The notes: generated by a model not told the origin, from the letters alone. DNA of 7,540 bases from Lachnospiraceae bacterium (GCA_017437205.1 JAFSBP010000003.1:1-7540), one strand, 5' to 3'. Shown: positions 1 to 6,829, counted from the first letter of the stretch. Program-made: numbers and translations.

Positions 1-10
1 AGGAAAAATT

Positions 11-1144
11 ATGGCAGAGAGTAAGAGAGATTATTACGAAGTGCTCGGTGTGGCGAAAACGGCGACTGACGCAGACTTGAAAAAGGCATACCGCTCATTG
101 GCGAAGAAATATCATCCGGATACCAATCAGGGCAATGCGGAGGCTGAGGCGAAGTTTAAGGAAGCTTCCGAGGCATACGCAGTTCTCAGTGACCCGGAAA
201 AACGTAAGCAGTACGATCAATTTGGTCATGCTGCCTTTGAGCAGGGCGGCGGAGCCGGCGGCTTCGATTTCAATGGTTTTGACTTCGGCGGTTTTGATTT
301 CGGCGACATTTTCGGCGATCTGTTCGGAGGCGGAAGCCGTCGTCAGAGCAATTATAACGGTCCCATGAAGGGGCAGAACCTGCACACCAGTATCCGCATT
401 TCCTTCGAGGAAGCGGTGTTTGGCTGTGAAAAAGAGATAGAGATCACCTCGAAGGATGAGTGTTCCGAGTGCCACGGAACCGGTGCAAAGCCCGGAACCG
501 AGCCGGTGACCTGTACAAAATGTAACGGCAGCGGTCAGGTGGTTTACACCCAGCAGTCCTTGTTTGGTATGGTGAGAAACGTTCAGGCCTGCCCTGAGTG
601 CGGCGGCTCAGGAAAAATTATCAAAGAAAAGTGCCCGAAGTGTTACGGAACCGGACATACCAGCTCCAGAAAGAAGATTCAGGTGACCGTTCCCGCAGGC
701 ATCGACAACGGTCAGACACTTCGCATTTCCGGCAAGGGCGAGGAAGGTCTTCGTGGTGGCGGAAGAGGAGATTTGTTGGTTGAAGTATTGGTATCCAATC
801 ATCCGAAATTTGTCCGCCAGGATAATCATATATATACCGATGAGTATATCACCTTCGTGACAGCGACCCTCGGTGGAACCATCCGTATCGCGACGGTGGA
901 CGGAGAGGTAGAGTACGAGGTGAAGCCGGGAACTCAGACCGGAACCCGCATCCGCCTGCGCGGCAAGGGCGTTCCTTACATTAGAAACCGTCAGACCAGA
1001 TGCGATCACTATGTGACGCTGGTGGTGAATGTGCCGGAGAAATTGACGAAAGAGCAGAGAGAGGCGCTGCAGGCATTCGACGACGCGATGCGCGGAATCA
1101 AGCCGGACGACGATAAGCCGAAGAAGAAAGGCTTGTTCAAGTAA
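11..1144 (+). CDS. dnaJ: Chaperone protein DnaJ (type I Hsp40), 377 aa
   Basis: Cytoplasmic co-chaperone that delivers unfolded clients to DnaK and stimulates its ATPase. All domains of a class I DnaJ are visible: an N-terminal J domain (about residues 5-70) with the HPD signature at 35-37, a Gly/Phe-rich linker (about 75-110), a zinc-binding domain with four CxxCxGxG repeats starting at Cys151, Cys168, Cys194 and Cys208, and the two beta-sandwich substrate-binding domains up to about 345. The C-terminus is lysine-rich. The length is normal for the family. The start is supported by AGGA at 1-4 and by the usual DYYEVLGV opening. The next gene starts 12 nt downstream, so it is co-transcribed with prmA, and probably with grpE-dnaK upstream of the window. 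One oddity: a normally conserved Gly before Asp near the end of the C-terminal domain is Cys331 (RCDHYV). Confidence 0.98.
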   Translation: MAESKRDYYEVLGVAKTATDADLKKAYRSLAKKYHPDTNQGNAEAEAKFKEASEAYAVLSDPEKRKQYDQFGHAAFEQGGGAGGFDFNGFDFGGFDFGDIFGDLFGGGSRRQSNYNGPMKGQNLHTSIRISFEEAVFGCEKEIEITSKDECSECHGTGAKPGTEPVTCTKCNGSGQVVYTQQSLFGMVRNVQACPECGGSGKIIKEKCPKCYGTGHTSSRKKIQVTVPAGIDNGQTLRISGKGEEGLRGGGRGDLLVEVLVSNHPKFVRQDNHIYTDEYITFVTATLGGTIRIATVDGEVEYEVKPGTQTGTRIRLRGKGVPYIRNRQTRCDHYVTLVVNVPEKLTKEQREALQAFDDAMRGIKPDDDKPKKKGLFK

Positions 1145-1156
1145 AGGAGAAAAAGT

Positions 1157-2140
1157 ATGCAGTGGAATAGATTTACCATAGATACCACCACAGAGGCAGT
1201 TGATCTGATCAGCAGCATGCTGGATGAGCTGGGCGTGGAAGGCATTGAGATCGAGGACAATATTCCTCTCACCGAGAGTGAGACGAAGGGCATGTTCATC
1301 GACATTCTGCCCGAGCTCGGGCCGGACGACGGTACTGCAAAGGTATCCTTTTATCTGGATGTGGATGTGGATCCGGAGGAACTGCTTGCTCAGGTAAGAG
1401 AAGGGTTGGAGGAGCTGAAACTGTTTGTGAACATCGGCGAGGGAACGATCACCGAGAGCCAGACCGAGGATAAGGACTGGATGAACAACTGGAAAGAGTA
1501 TTTTAAGCCCTTTACCGTAGATGATATTCTGATCAAGCCCACCTGGGAGGAAATCCCCGAGGAGCACAAAGATAAGCTGACGATTGAGATTGATCCCGGA
1601 ACCGCATTCGGTACCGGAACCCACGAGACCACACAGCTGTGTATCCGACAGATCCGAAAGTGGTTAAAGCCCGGAGATACCGTTTTGGATGTGGGAACCG
1701 GCAGCGGAATTTTGGCGATTGCCGCATTGAAGTTGGGGGCTGGCTATGCCTTCGGTACAGACCTAGATGAGAACGCAGTGACCGCAGCCATGGAAAACGC
1801 TGAGGTGAACGGAATCACCGCAGAGCAGTTCAAGGTAATCGAAGGAAATATCATCGATGACGAGGCAGTGCAGGCTGAGGCTGGATTTGAGCAGTACGAG
1901 GTGGCTGTGGCGAACATTCTTGCGCCGGTCATCATCATGCTTCAGGGCGAGGTCGCAAAACATATCAAGCACGGCGGCGTATTCATCACCTCCGGTATCA
2001 TCAATACTTGGGAGGACAGAGTCAAGGAAGCGTTCGCGGAAAATGATGAGTTCGAAGTGATCGAGACCACTTACCAGGGTGAGTGGGTGTCGGTGACGGC
2101 GAGAAGGATGATCACAGATAAATTGAAAAGAGAAAGTTAA
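1157..2140 (+). CDS. prmA: Ribosomal protein L11 methyltransferase PrmA, 327 aa
   Basis: SAM-dependent enzyme that methylates ribosomal protein L11 on its amino groups. The N-terminal substrate-recognition domain (about 1-110) is followed by a class I methyltransferase fold. Visible family motifs are DPGTAFGTGTHETT (146-159), SAM-binding motif I VLDVGTGSG (176-184), an acidic residue after the second strand (GTDLD, 200-204) and NILAPVI (253-259), with the typical C-terminal EWVSVTARR (309-317). The length fits the family. The start has AAAGGAG (1143-1149) 7 nt upstream, overlapping the dnaJ stop codon, so the two genes are tightly linked. dnaJ-prmA adjacency is standard in Firmicutes (yqeT in B. 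subtilis). L11 methylation is dispensable in E. coli, so the gene may be non-essential here. It is the last gene before an intrinsic terminator. Confidence 0.97.
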   Translation: MQWNRFTIDTTTEAVDLISSMLDELGVEGIEIEDNIPLTESETKGMFIDILPELGPDDGTAKVSFYLDVDVDPEELLAQVREGLEELKLFVNIGEGTITESQTEDKDWMNNWKEYFKPFTVDDILIKPTWEEIPEEHKDKLTIEIDPGTAFGTGTHETTQLCIRQIRKWLKPGDTVLDVGTGSGILAIAALKLGAGYAFGTDLDENAVTAAMENAEVNGITAEQFKVIEGNIIDDEAVQAEAGFEQYEVAVANILAPVIIMLQGEVAKHIKHGGVFITSGIINTWEDRVKEAFAENDEFEVIETTYQGEWVSVTARRMITDKLKRES

Positions 2141-2145
2141 AGGCC

Positions 2146-2176
2146 GCCCGTTCCGTCATTTGGAGCGGGCATTTTT
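2146..2176 (+). terminator. Intrinsic terminator after prmA
   Basis: A 9-bp stem (GCCCGTTCC at 2146-2154 paired with GGAGCGGGC at 2162-2170, one G-U pair) closes a 7-nt loop and is followed at once by five T residues (2172-2176). It begins 6 nt after the prmA stop codon and has no gene on its far side pointing back, so it should end the dnaJ-prmA transcript. Confidence 0.88.
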
Positions 2177-2180
2177 GAAA

Positions 2181-2209
2181 TTGCATTTTATCGCGATCTG
2201 TGCTATAAT
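2181..2209 (+). promoter_or_regulatory. Sigma-A type promoter (extended -10) for rsmE-desulfurase-thiI
   Basis: A perfect TATAAT at 2204-2209 is preceded by TG one base upstream (TGCTATAAT, 2201-2209), an extended -10. A weak -35, TTGCAT (2181-2186), lies 17 bp upstream. Transcription would start near 2216, giving a leader of about 70 nt. It lies just downstream of the prmA terminator, so rsmE seems uncoupled from heat-shock transcription. No CIRCE-like operator was seen here. Confidence 0.8.
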
Positions 2210-2273
2210 AAAATATTATCAGTTTGCACTGGCGAAAGATGTCCCAAGTGGCGATTTTTTACCGAACTTCACC

Positions 2274-2280
2274 AAAGGAG
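2274..2280 (+). promoter_or_regulatory. Ribosome binding site fixing the rsmE start
   Basis: AAAGGAG lies 6 nt before the ATG at 2287. The reading frame is open further upstream (an ATG at 2224), but that codon has no good ribosome binding site, lies just after the promoter, and would add 21 residues not expected in RsmE. Confidence 0.85.
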
Positions 2281-2286
2281 AAGAAA

Positions 2287-3024
2287 ATGTATCAGTTTTA
2301 TGTGGAACCGAATCAGATAGAGCCTTCCCGCGCCGTCATCACCGGACCGGATGTGAATCATATCCGCAACGTGCTTCGGATGAAGCCCGGCGAGGCGGTC
2401 CGCATTGCGGATGGTCTCGGAGCTTGCTATGAGGGTGAGATCGGTGAGATCAGCAGTGAGCAAGTGATTGTTGACTTGACGGGAAATCGCGTGGAGAGTA
2501 CGGAACTTCCGATCAGGGTGACTCTGTTTCAGGGGCTGCCGAAGAGCGATAAGATGGAACTGATCATTCAGAAGAATACGGAGCTGGGTGTGAGCGCCAT
2601 CGTGCCGGTGGCGACCAGCCGTGCGGTGGTAAAACTGGATGAAAAGAAGGCTGATGGCAAAGTGAAGCGTTGGAACGGAATCGCCGAGGCAGCGGCGAAG
2701 CAGTCGAAACGGACGCTGATCCCCGAAGTCTGTCCGGTGATGAGTTTTAAACAGGCGCTTCTGGAAGCTGATGGGTATGATGTTAAGCTGATGCCTTATG
2801 AGAACGCGGAAGGGATGGCATTTACCCGCAGATGTATTGGTGAGATTCCGCCGGGAGCGACGGTGGCGGTATTTATCGGACCGGAGGGCGGCTTTTCCGA
2901 AGAGGAGGTCGAGGCGGCGAGCGCGGCTGGGTATATGCCGATCACGCTGGGACGTCGGATACTTCGGACGGAGACAGCCGGGATGTGCGTGTTGTCGATG
3001 TTGGGATATGCCTTGGAACCCTGA
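2287..3024 (+). CDS. rsmE: 16S rRNA (uracil-1498-N3)-methyltransferase RsmE, 245 aa
   Basis: SPOUT-class methyltransferase that makes m3U1498 in helix 44 of 16S rRNA in the 30S subunit, using SAM. The N-terminal PUA-like domain (about 1-70) contains the HIRNVLRMKPGE segment (25-36). The trefoil-knot SAM-binding domain follows, with EAAAKQSKR (134-142), FIGPEGGFSEEE (196-207) and LGRRILRTETA (221-231), all hallmarks of RsmE. The length of 245 aa matches the family when the ATG at 2287 is used. In B. subtilis this gene (yqeU) follows prmA directly, as here, although a terminator and a new promoter separate them in this genome. The next gene starts 58 nt downstream with no terminator between, so it likely heads a three-gene unit with the desulfurase and thiI. 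Confidence 0.96.
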   Translation: MYQFYVEPNQIEPSRAVITGPDVNHIRNVLRMKPGEAVRIADGLGACYEGEIGEISSEQVIVDLTGNRVESTELPIRVTLFQGLPKSDKMELIIQKNTELGVSAIVPVATSRAVVKLDEKKADGKVKRWNGIAEAAAKQSKRTLIPEVCPVMSFKQALLEADGYDVKLMPYENAEGMAFTRRCIGEIPPGATVAVFIGPEGGFSEEEVEAASAAGYMPITLGRRILRTETAGMCVLSMLGYALEP

Positions 3025-3082
3025 TGGCTGGATGTGGATAAACGAAAGAGAGAGGCGCGAATGCGCTGAATGAGGATAGATT

Positions 3083-4237
3083 ATGGAAGTATATTTGGAC
3101 AATTCCGCCACCACCAGGGTGATTGAACCGGTGCGGGACGTGGTCGTCCGGACGATGACCGAGGATTATGGGAATCCGTCGTCGCTTCACCGAAAAGGAT
3201 TTGAGGCGGAGAGTTATATCAAGACTGCCAGAATGGATATCGCGAAGACGCTGAAGGCTCAGATGAAGGAGATTTACTTCACCTCCGGAGGTACCGAGTC
3301 GAACAATATGGCGATCATTGGCGCGGCGATGGCGAATAAACGCCGCGGCAATCATATTATCACGACCACGATCGAGCATGCCTCGGTGTACAATGTATTT
3401 GGATTTCTGGAGAACGAGGGATTTCGTGTCTCCTATGTGCCAGTGGATGAGCACGGACATGTGCGGTTGGATGAGTTAGAGAACGTGCTGGACGATGAGA
3501 CGATCCTTGTGTCTGCGATGTACGTGAACAATGAGATCGGATCGGTAAATCCCATCGCGGAGATTGGAACCCTGATCAAAAAGAAGGTGCCCCACGCATT
3601 GTTTCATGTGGATGCGATCCAGGCCTACGGAAAATATCGAATCTATCCCCAGCGGATGGGGATTGATTTGCTGAGCGTCAGCGGTCATAAGATTCACGGA
3701 CCGAAGGGAACCGGGTTTTTGTACATTCGTGAGGGAACAAAGGTGCGCCCGCTGCTCTATGGAGGCGGTCAGCAGAATGATATGCGCTCCGGCACGGACA
3801 ATGTGCCCGGTGTGGCGGGACTCGGCGTGGCAGCAGTGGAAATGTACACACGGTTTGAGGAAAAAATTGACCACTTATACCAAATAAAGGAATTGTTTAT
3901 TCGTGAAGTGCAAACGCTTGAAGGGACAAGGGTCAACGGTCTGACCGGCCGCGACAGTGCTCCCCACATTGTGAGCGTCAGCTTTGAAGGCGTGCGCAGT
4001 GAAGTGCTTTTACATTCCCTTGAGGAAAGAAAAGTTTACGTCTCTTCCGGATCGGCCTGCTCATCCAATCATCCGGCGGTGAGCGGTACCTTGCAGGGGA
4101 TCGGTGTGGAGAAGAAATATTTGGATTCCACGCTGCGGTTCAGCTTCAGCACATTTACCACGGAAGAAGAAATCTGTTATGCGGTGGATTGCTTGAGAGA
4201 GTTGCTTCCGGTGCTCAGAAGATACAGCAGAAGATAG
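3083..4237 (+). CDS. Cysteine desulfurase (NifS/IscS class), probable ThiI sulfur donor, 384 aa
   Basis: PLP-dependent fold-type I enzyme that converts L-cysteine to L-alanine and leaves a persulfide on its catalytic cysteine for transfer to acceptor proteins. Visible features: the opening YLDNSATT (4-11), the cofactor-stacking His99 (IEHAS), Asp177 (HVDAIQ), the Schiff-base Lys203 in SGHKIHGPKG (200-209), RSGTDN (235-240), the catalytic loop SSGSACSS with Cys326, and the substrate-binding Arg352 (LRFSFS). The SSGSACSS loop marks the group I (NifS/IscS) rather than the SufS type. The ATG has GAGG at 3072-3075, 7 nt upstream. thiI follows after 59 nt, and no iscU or nifU-like scaffold gene is next to it. 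In B. subtilis the equivalent NifZ is the dedicated sulfur donor to ThiI, so the same role is inferred here. A general IscS role remains possible. Confidence 0.93.
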   Translation: MEVYLDNSATTRVIEPVRDVVVRTMTEDYGNPSSLHRKGFEAESYIKTARMDIAKTLKAQMKEIYFTSGGTESNNMAIIGAAMANKRRGNHIITTTIEHASVYNVFGFLENEGFRVSYVPVDEHGHVRLDELENVLDDETILVSAMYVNNEIGSVNPIAEIGTLIKKKVPHALFHVDAIQAYGKYRIYPQRMGIDLLSVSGHKIHGPKGTGFLYIREGTKVRPLLYGGGQQNDMRSGTDNVPGVAGLGVAAVEMYTRFEEKIDHLYQIKELFIREVQTLEGTRVNGLTGRDSAPHIVSVSFEGVRSEVLLHSLEERKVYVSSGSACSSNHPAVSGTLQGIGVEKKYLDSTLRFSFSTFTTEEEICYAVDCLRELLPVLRRYSRR

Positions 4238-4286
4238 AGTCTTTTGCTTCAATAGTATATACAGGTTCGCTGTTTCTGGCGAAGAA

Positions 4287-4293
4287 AGAGGAA
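4287..4293 (+). promoter_or_regulatory. Ribosome binding site fixing the thiI start
   Basis: AGAGGAA lies 3 nt before ATG 4297, with the GAGG core at 4288-4291 about 5 nt away. The frame is open back to an ATG at 4189, inside the end of the desulfurase gene. However, the protein from 4297 begins MVQVFLIKYAEIAIKGKNR, the normal ThiI N-terminus, so the extra 36 residues are not part of the protein. Confidence 0.82.
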
Positions 4294-4296
4294 ATT

Positions 4297-5481
4297 ATGG
4301 TTCAGGTGTTTTTGATCAAATATGCGGAGATCGCCATCAAGGGAAAGAACCGCTACCTGTTTGAGGACGCGCTGGTGCGCCAGATGCGTCAAAAATTATA
4401 CAAAATCGACGGACAGTTCAAGGTGTTCAAAGAGTCCGGCCGTGTCTATGTGAAGGCCGAGGGGGCATTTGACTATGACGAGACGGTTGACTGCCTGCAG
4501 AAAATCTTTGGTATTGTGGCGATCTGCCCCATCGTGCAGAAGTCGAAGATGAACTTCGAGGAGCTGAAAAAAGAGGTGCTTGCCCACGTGGAAAAGGAGT
4601 ACCCGGACAAAAACTTCACGTTCAAAATGTTCTGCCGCCGCGTGGACAAATCCTTCCCCATGGAGTCCAACGATGTGAATGCGGCTCTCGGTGAGGCGAT
4701 TTTGGAAGCCTTCCCCGAGACAAAGGTGGATGTCCATGATCCGCAGGTGAAGATCAATGTGGAGCTTCGCCCTACGTTGGTAAATATTTACTCGAAGTCG
4801 ATTCCCGGTCAGGGCGGTATGCCCGCGGGAACCGCAGGAAAGGCGACACTGCTTCTCTCCGGCGGAATCGACAGCCCTGTGGCCGGTTATATGATTGCGA
4901 AGCGCGGTGTGACGCTGGACGCAGTGTATTTTCATGCACCGCCCTACACCAGCGAGCGTGCGAAGGAGAAGGTGGTTGATCTGGCAAAACTGGTGTCTGT
5001 CTACACTGGTCCGATCCGTCTTCACGTGATCAACTTTACCGAGATTCAGCTTTATATTTACGATCAGTGTCCTCATGATGAGTTGACTATCATCATGCGC
5101 CGCTATATGATGCGTATTGCTGAAAAAATCGCGGAGGAGTCCGGAAGTCTTGGACTGATCACCGGCGAGAGCCTCGGCCAGGTGGCATCCCAGACCATTC
5201 AGAGTCTTGCGGTGACCAACGAGGTCTGCAAACTGCCCGTTTACCGTCCGCTGATCGCCTTTGACAAAGACGATATCGTAAAGATTGCGAAGAAGATCAA
5301 TACCTTTGAGACCTCCATCTTGCCTTACGAGGACTGCTGTACCATCTTCGTGGCAAAGCATCCCGTGACTAAGCCCATCGTAAAGGCTATTGCAAAGTCA
5401 GAGGAAAATCTGGCGGAGAAGATCGATGAGATGGTGGAAAGGGCGCTGGATACCCGGGAGGTAATTGAGGTGCAAGCCTAA
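4297..5481 (+). CDS. thiI: tRNA 4-thiouridine synthase ThiI, without rhodanese domain, 394 aa
   Basis: Uses ATP to adenylate U8 of tRNA and replaces the oxygen with sulfur to give s4U, a near-UV sensor base. Domains in order: an N-terminal ferredoxin-like region with KYAEIAIKGKNR (8-19), a THUMP RNA-binding domain (about 60-165), and a PP-loop adenylation domain with the ATP motif SGGIDSPVAGY (188-198) and TGESLGQVASQT (289-300). The protein ends at 394 residues, like the short Bacillus form (about 400) and unlike E. coli ThiI (482), which carries a C-terminal rhodanese domain whose cysteine receives the persulfide. A Cys-Cys pair (347-348, in LPYEDCCTIF) lies near the position of E. coli Cys344. 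In Salmonella the rhodanese domain serves thiazole synthesis, so this form is inferred to act mainly in s4U formation. It is probably fed by the desulfurase just upstream. Confidence 0.95.
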   Translation: MVQVFLIKYAEIAIKGKNRYLFEDALVRQMRQKLYKIDGQFKVFKESGRVYVKAEGAFDYDETVDCLQKIFGIVAICPIVQKSKMNFEELKKEVLAHVEKEYPDKNFTFKMFCRRVDKSFPMESNDVNAALGEAILEAFPETKVDVHDPQVKINVELRPTLVNIYSKSIPGQGGMPAGTAGKATLLLSGGIDSPVAGYMIAKRGVTLDAVYFHAPPYTSERAKEKVVDLAKLVSVYTGPIRLHVINFTEIQLYIYDQCPHDELTIIMRRYMMRIAEKIAEESGSLGLITGESLGQVASQTIQSLAVTNEVCKLPVYRPLIAFDKDDIVKIAKKINTFETSILPYEDCCTIFVAKHPVTKPIVKAIAKSEENLAEKIDEMVERALDTREVIEVQA

Positions 5482-5494
5482 ATACGGTGGATTC

Positions 5495-5530
5495 AAAATA
5501 GCGTGGCCCAAGTCATGCTATTTTGTTTTT
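5495..5530 (+). terminator. Intrinsic terminator after thiI
   Basis: An 11-bp stem (AAAATAGCGTG at 5495-5505 with CATGCTATTTT at 5514-5524, one G-U pair) closes an 8-nt loop and is followed by GTTTTT (5525-5530). It starts 13 nt after the thiI stop and ends 7 nt before the putative ECF promoter, so it insulates the sigma-factor operon from thiI transcription. The A-rich 5' arm also gives a T-rich run, so it may work in both directions. Confidence 0.9.
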
Positions 5531-5534
5531 ATAA

Positions 5535-5547
5535 ATTTGTAACAAAT
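5535..5547. repeat. Short perfect palindrome over the sigma-operon -35 box
   Basis: ATTTGT (5535-5540) and ACAAAT (5542-5547) form a perfect 6-bp inverted repeat around one central base. It overlaps the TGTAAC element at 5538-5543. It could be an operator half-site pair, or chance in AT-rich DNA. Confidence 0.4.
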
Positions 5548-5565
5548 CTCACCTTTTTGCGTATA
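5538..5565 (+). promoter_or_regulatory. Putative ECF-type autoregulatory promoter of the sigma operon
   Basis: TGTAAC (5538-5543) and CGTATA (5560-5565) are separated by 16 bp. This closely resembles promoters of B. subtilis extracytoplasmic-function sigma factors (the -35 AAC motif and -10 CGT of SigX, SigW and SigV), placed directly upstream of an ECF sigma gene, where such factors usually drive their own operon. Transcription would start near 5572, leaving a leader of about 30 nt that just includes the ribosome binding site. A sigma-A reading (TTGTAA, 19-bp spacer, TATAAC) is possible but poorly spaced. Autoregulation is inferred. Confidence 0.65.
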
Positions 5566-5582
5566 ACCAATAGAACAAAACC

Positions 5583-5592
5583 AAAGGAGGTG
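5583..5592 (+). promoter_or_regulatory. Ribosome binding site deciding the sigma-factor start
   Basis: AAAGGAGGTG is fully complementary to the usual 3' end of 16S rRNA. The in-frame GTG at 5592 overlaps the end of this motif and cannot be used with it. The GTG at 5601 lies 10 nt after the GGAGG core, so it is taken as the start. Confidence 0.75.
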
Positions 5593-5600
5593 TGGGAATC

Positions 5601-6074
5601 GTGCTGGAAGCATTTTACAGAGACAATTATCGGATTGTCTACGGCTATCTGCTATCGCTTTGCGCGGATCCTGACTTGGCGGAGGATTTGGCGGCGGAAG
5701 CTTTTTGCAAAGCGATAGAACACATTAAACAGTACGATCCGAAGTATAAAGCCTCCACCTGGCTTTGTACCATCGCGAGGAATCTGTTTTACAGTGAGTG
5801 CCGAAGAAAGAAACGGTTTGTGAGTCTGGATGAAGCGAACTGGATCGCTACCCCATCAGCAGAATCGATTCACTTACAGAAGGCGGAAGCCGAACAGGTG
5901 CTTAAGCTGTTGGATAGCGTCACGCCCGAACAGAAACAGGTGTTTATTATGCGTCTGGAGGGAATGAATTTCCGAGACATCGGCCTTGCCTTGGGCAAAA
6001 GCGAAAACTGGGCGCGGGTAAATTTTTTTAGAACGAAGAGCCGGATACGGTCAGAAATGGAGGGAGAAGCATGA
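5601..6074 (+). CDS. ECF (group 4) RNA polymerase sigma factor, 157 aa
   Basis: Small sigma-70 family protein that would direct RNA polymerase to a regulon controlled by an envelope or other external signal. Region 2 spans about residues 3-70, with FYRDNYRIVYGYLL (5-18), DLAEDLAAEAF (25-35) and the -10-recognition segment STWLCTIARN (52-61). A short linker (about 72-97) replaces region 3. Region 4 (about 98-152) holds a helix-turn-helix with NFRDIGLALGKSENWARV (123-140). Two domains only and 157 aa is typical of ECF sigmas. The start is GTG 5601, chosen from the ribosome binding site position. Its stop codon overlaps the start of the anti-sigma gene (ATGA), so both should be made together. 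A T7 run (6023-6029) lies in the region 4 coding sequence. Which ECF subgroup it belongs to, and its targets other than its own promoter, cannot be told from the window. Confidence 0.92.
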   Translation: MLEAFYRDNYRIVYGYLLSLCADPDLAEDLAAEAFCKAIEHIKQYDPKYKASTWLCTIARNLFYSECRRKKRFVSLDEANWIATPSAESIHLQKAEAEQVLKLLDSVTPEQKQVFIMRLEGMNFRDIGLALGKSENWARVNFFRTKSRIRSEMEGEA

Positions 6075-6829
6075 AGTGTGAGATTATTCGCGATTTGTTG
6101 CCGCTGTATGCGGATGGATTGACCTCTGAGGAGAGCAATCGATTAATTGAAGAACACATTGAGTTCTGCAGTGAGTGTGCTGCACTGGTAAAAGACATGT
6201 GCGAGCCGATGGAAATTACACCGAGTCAGGAAGCATATGAATGTGTGGAGATGATCTACCGACAGAAGCGCAGGACAAAAATAAAACTGATTGTTGCCTG
6301 TGCACTGACAGCGGTGATTGTGTTTGGTGGTTGTTGGTATTATACTAAGACGCATTTTCGCTCGACCAAGTTTACGGATACGGAACTCAGCAAAGAGGAG
6401 ATATTGGAAGATCTTCCGGAACTTATTCTGACGGACGCAGAAATAGAGCTGGGGAAGACTATTTTCGAGACTGCCGAAATGCGGGAATATCTGAAAATAG
6501 GGGCGGATAAATATACGGTAATTCCCTATGAGCAGATGAAAAGGTATCTGGCTGGCGTGATTCCGGAGGAGGCCAGAGTGGCGGAAATCGGATTACTGCA
6601 CCGCACGTTACTGATCGATTATTATCAGGAAGATACCAGAACGATTCTGGAGTACGGCGATGGGGATCTGACCGGACATGTCGATTGGATTGGAAAATGC
6701 ATCAGTGTATTGGAGGACGGGATACCGGGGGCGGTTTATAGTGTAAGATACGATGTAGCTTTCGATAAGACCGAGTATAGAAAGAGCACTCCGGAAACTC
6801 ACTGGTATGACTTTATATTCCCGGATTGA
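6071..6829 (+). CDS. Zinc-finger (zf-HC2) membrane anti-sigma factor, 252 aa
   Basis: Predicted to hold the partner ECF sigma factor inactive at the membrane until a signal arrives. The N-terminal cytoplasmic domain has the anti-sigma zinc motif Hx3Cx2C (His29, Cys33, Cys36) with an extra Cys3 at the start (MKCEIIRDLLPLYADG), as in zf-HC2/ZAS proteins. A basic stretch (QKRRTKIK, 65-72) precedes one transmembrane helix (about 72-91), which places the N-terminus inside and residues 92-252 outside. That outer domain has no motif I recognise. It ends in HWYDFIFPD. Translation starts at ATG 6071 overlapping the sigma stop codon, helped by GGAGGG (6059-6064). No terminator follows, so transcription may run on into mtaB. 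The sensing mechanism (regulated proteolysis, ligand binding or redox at the zinc site) is unknown. Confidence 0.85.
   Translation: MKCEIIRDLLPLYADGLTSEESNRLIEEHIEFCSECAALVKDMCEPMEITPSQEAYECVEMIYRQKRRTKIKLIVACALTAVIVFGGCWYYTKTHFRSTKFTDTELSKEEILEDLPELILTDAEIELGKTIFETAEMREYLKIGADKYTVIPYEQMKRYLAGVIPEEARVAEIGLLHRTLLIDYYQEDTRTILEYGDGDLTGHVDWIGKCISVLEDGIPGAVYSVRYDVAFDKTEYRKSTPETHWYDFIFPD

Noticed and set aside
608..1624. Long open frame on the - strand (338 codons) across dnaJ and prmA
   Set aside because: It runs antisense to two clear genes, has no ribosome binding site or family motif, and its composition is what codon bias on the other strand produces.
2226..2255. Repeated TGGCGA in the rsmE leader, with a similar TGGCGAA before thiI
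   Set aside because: Direct copies of six to seven bases without spacing or symmetry that suggests a function; expected by chance.
2224..2286. N-terminal extension of RsmE from an upstream ATG
   Set aside because: It has no ribosome binding site, lies within about 10 nt of the predicted transcription start, and the extra residues do not belong to the family.
3055..3066. GCGC-GAAT-GCGC hairpin between rsmE and the desulfurase gene
   Set aside because: Only a 4-bp stem with no T-run; too weak for a terminator and probably chance.
2269..3114. Open frame on the - strand (281 codons) covering rsmE
   Set aside because: Fully antisense to rsmE. The translated sequence is rich in His, Arg and Ser with no recognisable domain.
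4244..4263. TTGCTT and TATATA/TATACA as a promoter between the desulfurase gene and thiI
   Set aside because: The elements are only 6-8 bp apart and no -35 lies at a proper distance, so thiI is taken as co-transcribed.
4189..4296. N-terminal extension of ThiI overlapping the desulfurase gene
   Set aside because: The ATG at 4297 has a good ribosome binding site and gives the normal ThiI N-terminus.
4396..5361. Open frame on the - strand (321 codons) inside thiI
   Set aside because: Antisense shadow of a well-supported ThiI with intact motifs; no start signal of its own.
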